NCBI GenBank assembly: GCA_945906765.1
Contig: CAMDRF010000012.1
Span: forward strand, 1 to 44,692
DNA length: 44,692 nucleotides
Direction: 5' to 3'
Origin: Nitrosovibrio sp. Nv4
Lineage (GTDB): Bacteria > Pseudomonadota > Gammaproteobacteria > Burkholderiales > SG8-39
This document shows positions 34,179 to 41,000 of the stretch, piece by piece. The notes beneath the pieces are model-generated. The model was not told the origin of the DNA, did no database searches, and worked only from the letters and a program-made list of their open reading frames with translations. The translations under genes were made by a program, and so were the position numbers. How positions within the stretch are numbered: the first letter of the stretch is position 1; every line of letters begins with the position of its first letter.

Positions 34179-35043
34179 ACTCGATCCCTCCCGGACGGAA
34201 TGTCGCGCGAGCGCGGCGCGCGGAGTGGCACTGCATGTTCACCGCCACCGGGTTCATGGTGATGTGCGTGGCGGCGGTCTCGACGTGCACCGCGAACGCC
34301 GTCGAATCGCCGCCCAGGCCCTGCGGGCCGACGCCCAGCATGTTGACCGCGCGCGTCAGCGCGGTTTCCAGCGCCGCGCCCTCCGGATCGTCGCAGACGG
34401 AGCCCAGCGCGCGCGAAGCCGCGACTTTCGCCAGGTGCACGCAGAGGTCCGACGTGCCGCCGACGCCGACGCCGACGATGGTGGGCGGGCAGGTCTTGCC
34501 GCCCGCCTCCAGCACGCAGTCGATGACGAAGGTCTTGATCGCGTCCACGCCCTCGGCGGGGATCGCCATCTTCAGCCAGGAATTGTTTTCCGACCCGGAA
34601 CCTTTGGGGATCATTTCTATTTCCAGGGTTTTTTCTTCATTTGAAAATTCGAAATGAACGATGGGCACGCCACGTCCCGACGAATTCTGCTCGTTGACGC
34701 GCGTGGTCGGATGCACGATCGAGGAGCGGAACGAATACTCGCGCGTCGAGCGCGCGCAGCCGCGCCGGATCGCTTCTTCCAGGCCGTGGCCGTCGACTTC
34801 GACGCCGCGGCCGATGCGCACGTTGTAGATCGGGATGCCGGTGTCCTGGCAAAGAAGGTTGGCGGTGTCTTCGGCCACCTTGATATTCTTCATCATGGTG
34901 CCGAGCATGCGTTGCGCGCCGGCATCCGACTCATTCGCCGCGAGCCGCTCGAAGCCCTGCTTGACGTCGGGCGGCAGCAGCTTCAAAGCGCGGATATAGA
35001 GCTCCTTGGCCGCGTCCTCGACCTGCTGGAGATCAATTCTCAC
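34168..35043 (-). CDS. Class I fumarase/tartrate dehydratase alpha subunit (TtdA-like)
   Basis: A 291-residue 4Fe-4S hydro-lyase subunit. Cysteines of the cluster are visible in NLLCQDTGIP, GVGVGGTSDLC and AVNMQCHSARRA; further landmarks are SFRSSIVHPTTRVNEQNS and NNSWLKMAIPAEG. It forms the active site with the beta subunit. GTG 35043 overlaps the preceding stop as GTGA and matches the family's natural start; a start at 35082 would lie inside the upstream gene. An AT-rich codon patch (34606-34655) encodes FEFSNEEKTLEIEMIPK. Second enzymatic step of the C4-acid operon. Confidence 0.95.
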   Translation of the reverse strand: MRIDLQQVEDAAKELYIRALKLLPPDVKQGFERLAANESDAGAQRMLGTMMKNIKVAEDTANLLCQDTGIPIYNVRIGRGVEVDGHGLEEAIRRGCARSTREYSFRSSIVHPTTRVNEQNSSGRGVPIVHFEFSNEEKTLEIEMIPKGSGSENNSWLKMAIPAEGVDAIKTFVIDCVLEAGGKTCPPTIVGVGVGGTSDLCVHLAKVAASRALGSVCDDPEGAALETALTRAVNMLGVGPQGLGGDSTAFAVHVETAATHITMNPVAVNMQCHSARRARATFRPGGIEYGF

Positions 35044-36260
35044 TCGACTTTGATTTTCCGTTCCCGCACTACGCGCGCCCACAGCGCGGTCTCCTCCTTC
35101 ATCGCGCGACCCATTTCTTGCGGCGTATTGCCAACCGGCGCGAGTCCCTGCACGTAGAGGCGCGCTTTCATCTCCGTGGACTCGAGCGCCTTCTTCGTAT
35201 CAAGGTAGACCTTCTGGATAATTTCCTTCGAGGTTCCCGCCGGCGCAACGATGCCGAACCAGCCGGTGTTCTCGAAGCCCGGCAGCGTTTTCGCGATCAC
35301 CGGCACACCGGGCAACTGCGCGATTTCCGCCTTGCTCGTCACGCCGAGCGCGCGCAGGCGTCCCGAGCCGATATGGCCGATCGCCGCCGCGACATTGGTC
35401 ACCGCGAACGCCGTATCGCCGCCGACCAGGCCCACCAGCGCCGGGCCTTCCCCCTTGTAGGGCACCTGAACTGCGTCTATACCTGCCGCATTGACGAAAT
35501 TCTCCGCCGCGAGGTGGGTCTGCGAGCCGATTCCGGCGTGGCCGAAAGTGAGTTTGCCTGGCTGCGCCTTGGCCGCGTCGATCAGTTCCTTCACGCTCTT
35601 GTGGGGGGAACTCGCCGGAACCACCAGCACCTGCGGGCCCGAGACCACGTTGGTGACCGGCACAAAGTCCTTCTCCGGGTTGTAGGCCATCTTTGCGTAA
35701 ATGTGCTGGTTGGCCGTCATCACCGAACCCGAGGGAAAGAAAAAAGTGTAGCCATCGGGCGTCGCGCGCGCCGCCTCCGCGGCGCCGACGCCGCCGCCCG
35801 CGCCGCCGCGGTTCTCAATCACCACCGTCTGCCCCCAGATCTCGGTCAGCTTCTGGCCGAGCATGCGCGCCGATATGTCGGTCGCGCCGCCGGGCGGGAA
35901 AGGCACGATGAAGCGCACCGACTTCTGCGGCCAGGCCTGCGCATGAGCGGTGGAGGAGAGCGCGAACAGCAGGCCGATCGCCAGAGCCGTCGCCGCCGCT
36001 ACTGCGGCCAGGGTTTTTTGCCAGTCACGCCAGGGCAGAAATTCGATCATGAGTATCCTCACTCCTCCGGTTAGATGTACCGCAAGCAGCAGCACGATGG
36101 CCCATTCGCTCGCTTTTACCAGCGGCTGATCGGTCCAGCGCAAGAACGATTCTAGCCTTGCTTCGCCCTCCAGCGCCTGCCCGAGCGCCCAGAAATGCAG
36201 CGGCAGGAACAGCGCCAAGGCTATCCCTGAGAGCCTGTGCACCAAAGCGAAGTTCCTCAA
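35040..36260 (-). CDS. Fusion: fumarate reductase membrane anchor (FrdD-like) joined to a Bug/TctC receptor
   Basis: A 406-residue frame of two halves. Residues 1 to about 100 match a three-helix FrdD/SdhD anchor (RNFALVHRLSGIALALFLPLHFW with possible haem His residues, VHLTGGVRILMIEFLPWRDWQKT, third helix about 84-101). Residues 108-406 are a complete Bug receptor (PQKSVRFIVPFPPGGATDIS, RGGAGGGVGAAEAARATPDG, VPYKGEGPALV). They meet at LLFALSSTAHAQAW, so the anchor's last helix also reads as the receptor's signal peptide, with a signal-peptidase site after Ala107. Start TTG 36260 overlaps the FrdC stop (TTGA). The fusion is either functional, with the receptor released by cleavage, or a deletion product. 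Confidence 0.88.
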   Translation of the reverse strand: MRNFALVHRLSGIALALFLPLHFWALGQALEGEARLESFLRWTDQPLVKASEWAIVLLLAVHLTGGVRILMIEFLPWRDWQKTLAAVAAATALAIGLLFALSSTAHAQAWPQKSVRFIVPFPPGGATDISARMLGQKLTEIWGQTVVIENRGGAGGGVGAAEAARATPDGYTFFFPSGSVMTANQHIYAKMAYNPEKDFVPVTNVVSGPQVLVVPASSPHKSVKELIDAAKAQPGKLTFGHAGIGSQTHLAAENFVNAAGIDAVQVPYKGEGPALVGLVGGDTAFAVTNVAAAIGHIGSGRLRALGVTSKAEIAQLPGVPVIAKTLPGFENTGWFGIVAPAGTSKEIIQKVYLDTKKALESTEMKARLYVQGLAPVGNTPQEMGRAMKEETALWARVVRERKIKVE

Positions 36261-36595
36261 AGGAATACCCCGAATACAGCTTTCATCCCGGAAAAAGCCA
36301 GAATTGACGCAAGAAGAAGCAGAAACACTTCGCGTGACCCCCCGCGCCAGCCGAGCCATTCACCCAGCACCGCGCGCAAGCCGATCGGCACGTGCACCAC
36401 GATGGCCAGCACGAACAGCGAATAAAACGCGAACCAGGCGGCGCTGCCTTGCGTGCGCGCCAGGATCTCCGCCGCCGTCAGACCGCCGCGCACCGCGTAG
36501 ACCATGGTGGCGAGGTGGACGACGACGCACAGCCCCAGCACCGCGGCGCTCGCGCGCTGCGCCACCCACAGCAGGGTTTGCGACCTGAAGCTCAA
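36257..36595 (-). CDS. Fumarate reductase/succinate dehydrogenase membrane subunit (FrdC/SdhC-like)
   Basis: A 112-residue hydrophobic protein with three predicted helices and His residues in LCVVVHLATMVYA and VLAIVVHVPIGLR that could bind haem. The start is TTG 36595, overlapping the FrdB stop as TTGA; GGAGG lies 6 nt upstream of it, and no ATG exists in a sensible place. With the anchor half of the next frame it would bind quinone and hold the FrdA/B subunits at the inner membrane. Identity is inferred from hydropathy, His placement and position after FrdB. Confidence 0.82.
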   Translation of the reverse strand: MSFRSQTLLWVAQRASAAVLGLCVVVHLATMVYAVRGGLTAAEILARTQGSAAWFAFYSLFVLAIVVHVPIGLRAVLGEWLGWRGGSREVFLLLLASILAFSGMKAVFGVFL

Positions 36596-37299
36596 AGCTT
36601 TCCTCCAACAACAGCGGAAAATACTTCTCGCTTCAATCCGGCAATTCCCGCGGTCGGAGAAAGCTGCTTCGGGCAGTGCTCGGTGCAACTCATGTGGGTA
36701 TGGCAGGCATGGCAACCCGCGTCGCCAGCCACCGCACGCAGGCGCGCCAAGCCCGCAACATCTCTTTCATCCTTGACCAGCGTCCAGGCGCGATTCAGCG
36801 CCGCCGGGCCGAGGTAATCCGGGTTCTGCGCCACCACATCGCAGGCGCTGTAGCAGACCGCGCAGCCGATGCATTCAATTCCCGCGTCAATCAGTTTTCT
36901 ATCTTCTGAATCCGGAGAGACCCGGGCGAAATCGTCGCGCCTGGTCCGTGCGCCTTCGAACTTACCTCTGGCTTTCGCCCATTTATCGAAGAACTCGCGC
37001 ATGTCGGTGACCAGATCCCGGATCACCGGCAGGTTGCGCAACGGTCCGATCGTAATTTCATTTTTATTGTTGATTGCCTTATCAACATGCGTTCGACAAG
37101 TCCACCGTGCGACACCATTCACCGTCATCGCGCAGGAGCCGCACATGCCGACGCGGCAGGAGAAGCGGTAGGCGAGCGTGGGATCGAGAGCGCGCTGGAT
37201 ATGCGTGACTACGTCGAGTACCGTCTGGCTGGAATGGCGCGGCACGTCGAATTCCTGGAAAGCGCCATCGGCCTTGCCCCGCCAGACCCGGACCCGCAT
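36592..37299 (-). CDS. Fumarate reductase/succinate dehydrogenase iron-sulfur subunit (FrdB/SdhB-like)
   Basis: A 235-residue protein with an N-terminal plant-type ferredoxin domain (SCRVGMCGSCAMTVNGVARWTC, 2Fe-2S) and a C-terminal domain with two cysteine sets (CIGCAVCYSAC and CHACHTHMSCTEHCP) for 4Fe-4S and 3Fe-4S clusters. It passes electrons between the flavoprotein (28277-29992) and the membrane quinone site. ATG 37299 overlaps the upstream pseudogene's stop (TGATG); a GTG one codon earlier is possible. First intact gene of the C4-acid operon. An AT-rich patch (37050-37092) encodes HVDKAINNKNEITIG. Confidence 0.94.
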   Translation of the reverse strand: MRVRVWRGKADGAFQEFDVPRHSSQTVLDVVTHIQRALDPTLAYRFSCRVGMCGSCAMTVNGVARWTCRTHVDKAINNKNEITIGPLRNLPVIRDLVTDMREFFDKWAKARGKFEGARTRRDDFARVSPDSEDRKLIDAGIECIGCAVCYSACDVVAQNPDYLGPAALNRAWTLVKDERDVAGLARLRAVAGDAGCHACHTHMSCTEHCPKQLSPTAGIAGLKREVFSAVVGGKL

Positions 37300-37522
37300 C
37301 ACTCGATTACCTTGTTCGCGCGCAGCATGATCGTAGGCGAAAGGCTGACGCCGATCGCTTTTGCGGTTTTCAAATTGGCGATCAGCTCGAATCTCTCTGG
37401 CTGCTCGACAGCCGAATCGCCGGGCTGCTCGCCGTTGCAAAGACGATCGGGCGAGCTGCGGCAGCGACGAGCCAGGCGCCATTTGCGTCCAGCAGCGTGC
37501 GCCGGTTCATTGGTTGATGCAT
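37299..37522 (-). pseudogene. ABC-type substrate-binding protein remnant (N- and C-termini only)
   Basis: One frame from ATG 37522 or 37510 reads NRRTLLDANGAWLVAAAARP, a Tat/Sec-like leader of ABC_sub_bind-type (TrpX-like) receptors. A different frame then ends with VEQPERFELIANLKTAKAIG and SLSPTIMLRANKVIE before TGA (37301-37299), the family's characteristic C-terminus. Everything between, roughly 250 residues, is gone and the ends are out of frame. Its stop overlaps the frdB-like ATG. The same family occurs at 38173-39042, which lacks exactly this kind of C-terminus. Confidence 0.75.
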
Positions 37523-37536
37523 ATCGGCCGTCCGAA

Positions 37537-37860
37537 TCAAGCGGTGCGGCGTTGCCTTCCGCGTCCGCTTGAACGCGCCGTCAGCCGCGATGGCCGCTCA
37601 ACAAATCGCCCTGTCAAAAACTTATGCAAAACGCTGGAGATCAGCGTCTGATAGGGCACTCCCTCCTCAACCGCTCTGGCCTGAATATCCGACAGATCCT
37701 GCGTGGACAAACGGACATTCACGCGCTTGTTTTTGGTCAAGGTCGCGCGCGCGTACTCGCGATATCGACGCAGCGACGCTTCGCTGGTCACCACCGATTT
37801 AAGCTTGCCGGCTTCAAACGCCGACAGAATCCGCCTTTCGTACCGATCGAGTGCATTCAT
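37537..37860 (-). CDS. Ribbon-helix-helix (CopG/BrnA-like) antitoxin
   Basis: A 107-residue protein with NALDRYERRILSAFEAGKL at the N-terminus and an RHH DNA-binding core (KRVNVRLSTQDLSDIQARAVEEG, PYQTLISSVLHKFLTG), the pattern of antitoxins that follow BrnT-like toxins. The C-terminal LTARSSGRGRQRRTA is basic and may be extra sequence past an ancestral stop. ATG 37860 shares a base with the toxin stop (TAATG). Such antitoxins neutralise the toxin and repress their own promoter. Confidence 0.85.
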   Translation of the reverse strand: MNALDRYERRILSAFEAGKLKSVVTSEASLRRYREYARATLTKNKRVNVRLSTQDLSDIQARAVEEGVPYQTLISSVLHKFLTGRFVERPSRLTARSSGRGRQRRTA

Positions 37861-38138
37861 TATTCCACCTTCATTCCATAGACCCGTGTTGCCTTGCGGC
37901 TCGGGATGATCGTTTTGAGAAAAACATAGTCAGCTTCTTCGACATGCGGAACCAGATACACGTAGGCAGCAATGGCTACCACATACACCCCCTGATTCGG
38001 ATATCGCCGGGGATTCGGGTGCTCGACAACGTCCAGCAAACCACCAGACTCAATGGCCAGAACAACGTCCTCGAACGCAATGCCCCGACCTGACTTGAGT
38101 TGCTCATTCTTCTCGAGATCCCAACGATACGTCTTCAC
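37860..38138 (-). CDS. BrnT-like type II toxin
   Basis: A 92-residue protein starting at GTG 38138: KTYRWDLEKNEQLKSGRGIAFEDVV, then LLDVVEHPNPRRYPNQ and the C-terminal FLKTIIPSRKATRVYG. The W-x2-EKN opening and the SRKAT tail resemble BrnT-fold ribonuclease toxins, and the toxin-then-antitoxin order with TAATG coupling fits. The upstream ORF part is not coding. It lies between two broken ABC-type receptor genes, so it was probably acquired. The family link is moderately sure; activity is unproven. Confidence 0.8.
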   Translation of the reverse strand: MKTYRWDLEKNEQLKSGRGIAFEDVVLAIESGGLLDVVEHPNPRRYPNQGVYVVAIAAYVYLVPHVEEADYVFLKTIIPSRKATRVYGMKVE

Positions 38139-38172
38139 TTCATCATCGTATACGTGGCGGTGCCTTTTGTCA

Positions 38173-39042
38173 TCAGCAACGAAGCGGACACAGCAACGAA
38201 GCGGACACCAGATCGCCGGGATCTGCGCCGCGCAGGATCTTGTCCACCAGCGCCGCCGCGCGCCGGAAATTTTCTTCCTGCCTGGTCCCGTAGAACAGCA
38301 CTCCTCCATCTTCGGCCAATTGATGGTGGGAGCCGAAGAGCGGCAGGCGTGCGCTTCGCGCGCGCTCGATGACCTGTTTGCGATTGTTGACGAGAAAAGT
38401 CAGAGTGGGCACCGACAATGCATCAACCTTGCGGGCGACCAGCTCCGTGAAGGCGCGCTCGAAGTCATCGGCTCGCGCAACCCGCACCACGACCAGGTCG
38501 AACTTGAAACGCTTGGCGGCCGGTTCAACGGAGTCGAGCGTGATCTTGTGAAACGGATCCGGCTCGTGGACGAGGAACCCGAGCCGCTTTGCTGCGGGCA
38601 ACGCCTCCCGGATGACCTCCACCATCTTTGCATCGAGACCCAAATGAACAAGTATTCCCGTGATATTTCCTCCTGAGCGCTGCAAGCTCGAAACGAATCC
38701 CTGTTCGACTGAATTGCCTGCAGTCGCAAAGACAATTGGAATCGACGAGGTCGCCTTCTTGAGCGCTGCTACGGCTACCGAACTCACGGTAACAATTACC
38801 GCCGGATCGCGCGCGACGGTCTCGGCCGCGAGGGTTGCAACCGTTTCAATCTTGCCTTCTGCCCAGCAGGCCTCGATCGAGATATCGCGTCCCTCAACGT
38901 AGCCGAGCTCCTTCAGCCGACCGCGGAAGATCTCGAAAAAACCCTGACCCCCATCCTGCTTGCCTGGGTGCAGAAATGCGATGCGACGTGGAAGTTTGGG
39001 AGACTGTGCGAAAAAGCGAACTGCAGCGGCGGCGCGCCACAT
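38173..39042 (-). pseudogene. ABC-type substrate-binding protein (ABC_sub_bind/TrpX-like), both ends damaged
   Basis: The frame encodes most of a receptor: PKLPRRIAFLHPGKQDGG, RLKELGYVEGRDISIEACWAEG, DPAVIVTVSSVAVAALKKAT, IPIVFATAGNSVEQGFV and a second lobe to DGGVLFYGTRQEENFRRAAALVDKILRGADPGDL. Relatives continue with a (P)VEQPTxFELVINLKTAK C-terminus of about 45 residues; here the frame ends in VSASLLCPLRC, encoded by a 17-bp tandem duplication. The N-terminal leader (from ATG 39042, WRAAAAVRFFAQ) is short and irregular, abutting the hicA remnant. Probably non-functional. Confidence 0.78.
38175..38208. repeat. 17-bp perfect tandem duplication
   Basis: AGCAACGAAGCGGACAC occurs twice head-to-tail (38175-38191, 38192-38208). 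It coincides with the point where the receptor gene loses its natural C-terminus, 37 bp before the toxin start, and marks a rearrangement junction. Confidence 0.9.
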
Positions 39043-39079
39043 ACTGGCACGGCTGAAGCAATGGGCGGATTGGGCAGCG

Positions 39080-39263
39080 TCATGCCTGAGGAATCCCGAG
39101 ATCCTTACAGATCTTCCTTGCAAGATGATCGTTGACTTCATTGTGCCGAGGAACCGCGCTGCGCTTGTTTTGAGACTGGTTGTGCCACCAGGAGGCTGCC
39201 GCCTTCCCGAAGAAGTAAGCAGCCAGGAGAGGAGAGATGTCGCAGAAAATCGCGACGTTTCAT
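39080..39263 (-). pseudogene. hicA: hicA toxin gene, frameshifted
   Basis: ATG 39263 overlaps the hicB stop (ATGA) and reads KRRDFLRHLSSPGCLLLREGGS, after which the HicA sequence continues in another frame as SWWHNQSQNKRSAVPRHNEV and NDHLARKICKDLGIPQA to TGA 39082-39080. A 2-nt loss (or 1-nt gain) at about 39195-39200, where G-S-H-S-W is expected, explains the shift; the remaining 184 nt are not a multiple of 3. The predicted product would end early, so the mRNA-cleaving toxin should be dead. Confidence 0.85.
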
Positions 39264-39472
39264 ACCGCGATTTTGAGTTCCTCGTAGCCTTTTCCTGCTG
39301 CATCCTTGGCGTCCGCTCGGTTCATCTCCAGCGCCTCCCCAAGAGTGATGCGCAGGGATTTGAGCAATTTATCGCGCGTGCGCTCCTGACAGTTGATGCC
39401 GGTAATTTCTTCGATCCAGCCGATCCACCACTGACCGTCTTGCTTCACCACGGCCGTATAGGTCTGATTCAT
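39260..39472 (-). CDS. hicB: HicB-type antitoxin
   Basis: A 70-residue HicB/UPF0150 protein (NQTYTAVVKQDGQWWIGWIEEI, GINCQERTRDKLLKSLRITLGEALEM). ATG 39472 follows GGAGG by 7 nt; the longer in-frame start lies inside the neighbouring lyase gene. It should neutralise HicA, but the adjoining hicA is frameshifted, leaving an orphan antitoxin. A -10-like TAAAAT is 19 bp upstream of the ATG. Confidence 0.9.
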   Translation of the reverse strand: MNQTYTAVVKQDGQWWIGWIEEITGINCQERTRDKLLKSLRITLGEALEMNRADAKDAAGKGYEELKIAV

Positions 39473-39491
39473 GCCGATACCTCCGAAGCGG

Positions 39492-39497
39492 ATTTTA
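39492..39497 (-). promoter_or_regulatory. Possible -10 element of hicB
   Basis: TAAAAT on the minus strand (one mismatch to TATAAT) lies 19 bp before the hicB ATG, giving a short leader that contains the GGAGG. No clear -35 is visible. Confidence 0.35.
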
Positions 39498-39507
39498 CCC
39501 CGAGGCG

Positions 39508-40677
39508 TCAGGCGCTTTCGTATAAGCGCGTCAAGACGAATTCGCGATGCCCCAGCGCTTCTGCGGCAGTGAGGCGGCCGTTGGCGGTGCGGAACATGCA
39601 TTCGAGCAGCTTATCGCCCGCCTGGTCCGGCGTCATCTCCTTGCGCAGCAGTCCGGAGACATCCACGTCCATGTGTTCGCTCATGGTGCGCACGGTGCGC
39701 GGATTGGCGCACAACTTGATCGTCGGCAGGATCGGATTGCCGATGACGTTACCCTGCCCGGTCGGGAAGAAGTGCACCACATAGCCCGAGGCCGCGCACA
39801 GCGTCACCATCTCCGCCGCTGCCGAGGACGAATCCATGAACCACAAGCCCGGGCCGGTCGGCACCTCGGCCTTGTCGAGCACGCCGTCGACCATGCATTT
39901 GCGGCCGATTTTCTGGATGTTGCCGAGCGCCTTTTCCTCAATCGTCGTCAGGCCGCCGGCGATGTTGCCCTTGGTGGGCTGGGAATCCGACAGGTCGCTC
40001 GTCTTGTGCTTGTCGATGATCGTCTGGTAGCGGTCAAACATGAACTGGAATTTCTTGCGTACCTCGTCCGTGCGGCAGCGCGCCGCCACCAGGTGCTCGC
40101 CGCCGGTGAGCTCGGTGGTTTCGCCAAAGCACAGCGTCACCTGGTGCGGATAGAGCTTGTCGAAGGCATTGCCGACGGTCGGATTCGCGCCGCAGCCGGA
40201 GGTGGTGTCCGACTCGCCGCACTTGGTGGACACCCAGAGATCCTTCAGCGGCCGCTCTTCGCGCTGCAGTTCGGAAGCCCACTGCACGTATTCCTTCGCC
40301 GCTTTCGAGGCGCGCAGGATGGTGTCATGGTCGCCGTGCTGCTCGATGCCGAACCAGGACACCGGTTTGCCGGTCGCGCTGATGCCGTCGGCGACTTTCT
40401 TTGCCCAGCCGTCTTCGATGCAGATCACCACCACCGCAGCGACGTTCGGGTTGCAGCCGGTGCCGATCAGGGTGCGGAAATGCAGATCCAGGTCGGCACC
40501 GAATTGCAGGCGCCCGTAGGGATGCGGGATGGCGATCGCGCCCTTGATGTTGTTCGCCGCCGCTTCGGCGGCGGCGTTCGACAAGTCATCCACCGGCAGG
40601 ATGAGGACGTGGTTGCGCACGCCGACGCGGCCGTTCTCGCGCTTGTAGCCCCGGAAACTCGCTTTTGAAAGGTCCAT
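39508..40677 (-). CDS. UxaA/SuyB-like lyase, large subunit
   Basis: A 389-residue member of the altronate/galactarate dehydratase C-terminal family. It has [40 protein letters not shown], the [20 protein letters not shown] motif with probable metal ligands, and [17 protein letters not shown] separate 93-residue SAF subunit precedes it, the two-subunit layout known for sulfolactate sulfo-lyase SuyAB and for some sugar-acid dehydratases. Which acid it acts on is unresolved. It lies 4 bp after the small-subunit stop; the operon appears to be just these two genes. Confidence 0.87.
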   Translation of the reverse strand: MDLSKASFRGYKRENGRVGVRNHVLILPVDDLSNAAAEAAANNIKGAIAIPHPYGRLQFGADLDLHFRTLIGTGCNPNVAAVVVICIEDGWAKKVADGISATGKPVSWFGIEQHGDHDTILRASKAAKEYVQWASELQREERPLKDLWVSTKCGESDTTSGCGANPTVGNAFDKLYPHQVTLCFGETTELTGGEHLVAARCRTDEVRKKFQFMFDRYQTIIDKHKTSDLSDSQPTKGNIAGGLTTIEEKALGNIQKIGRKCMVDGVLDKAEVPTGPGLWFMDSSSAAAEMVTLCAASGYVVHFFPTGQGNVIGNPILPTIKLCANPRTVRTMSEHMDVDVSGLLRKEMTPDQAGDKLLECMFRTANGRLTAAEALGHREFVLTRLYESA

Positions 40678-40681
40678 GTTC

Positions 40682-40963
40682 CTACCACCGCTTCGTTTTT
40701 AGGTTTTGCACATGCGTGTGCTCGCCGCGCGCGATCGGCGCGACGACCTTGCCGATGTCCACGCCGTACTTGATCACCGTGTCGCCCGGCTTGTAGTCCT
40801 TGAGCGCCAGCTTGTGGCCGATCGGGATGTCGCTCTTCGCGGTCATCTTGATCTCCTTGTCGTCCTCCATGATCCAGCCGACCAGGTCCTGGCCCGCCTT
40901 CACGCCCTCGACCACGACGACGCCGACGCCATCGCCCTCTTCATGCACGACGAAATGAATCAT
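40682..40963 (-). CDS. UxaA/SuyA-like lyase, small SAF-domain subunit
   Basis: A 93-residue SAF-domain protein: [20 protein letters not shown], then [24 protein letters not shown] and the conserved C-terminal [14 protein letters not shown]. In single-chain UxaA enzymes this is the N-terminal domain; here, as in SuyA, it is a separate gene. GGAGAG lies 4 nt before the ATG. It is divergent from phoD across 37 bp. Confidence 0.88.
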   Translation of the reverse strand: MIHFVVHEEGDGVGVVVVEGVKAGQDLVGWIMEDDKEIKMTAKSDIPIGHKLALKDYKPGDTVIKYGVDIGKVVAPIARGEHTHVQNLKTKRW

Positions 40964-40988
40964 TAAACTCTCCGTAACAGGAACCCGT

Positions 40989-40995
40989 TATTCTA
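40989..40995. promoter_or_regulatory. Shared -10 region for phoD (plus) and the lyase operon (minus)
   Basis: TATTCT (40989-40994, plus) is a -10-like hexamer 6 nt before the phoD ATG, implying a leaderless mRNA. On the minus strand the overlapping TAGAAT (40995-40990) is a better -10 (5 of 6) for the SAF-subunit gene 27 bp away. No strong -35 is seen. Confidence 0.4.
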
Positions 40996-41000
40996 TTCGT

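Noticed and set aside
37537-39472. An integron, transposon or prophage around the toxin-antitoxin genes
   Set aside because: No integrase, transposase, terminal inverted repeats or attC-like sites are visible.
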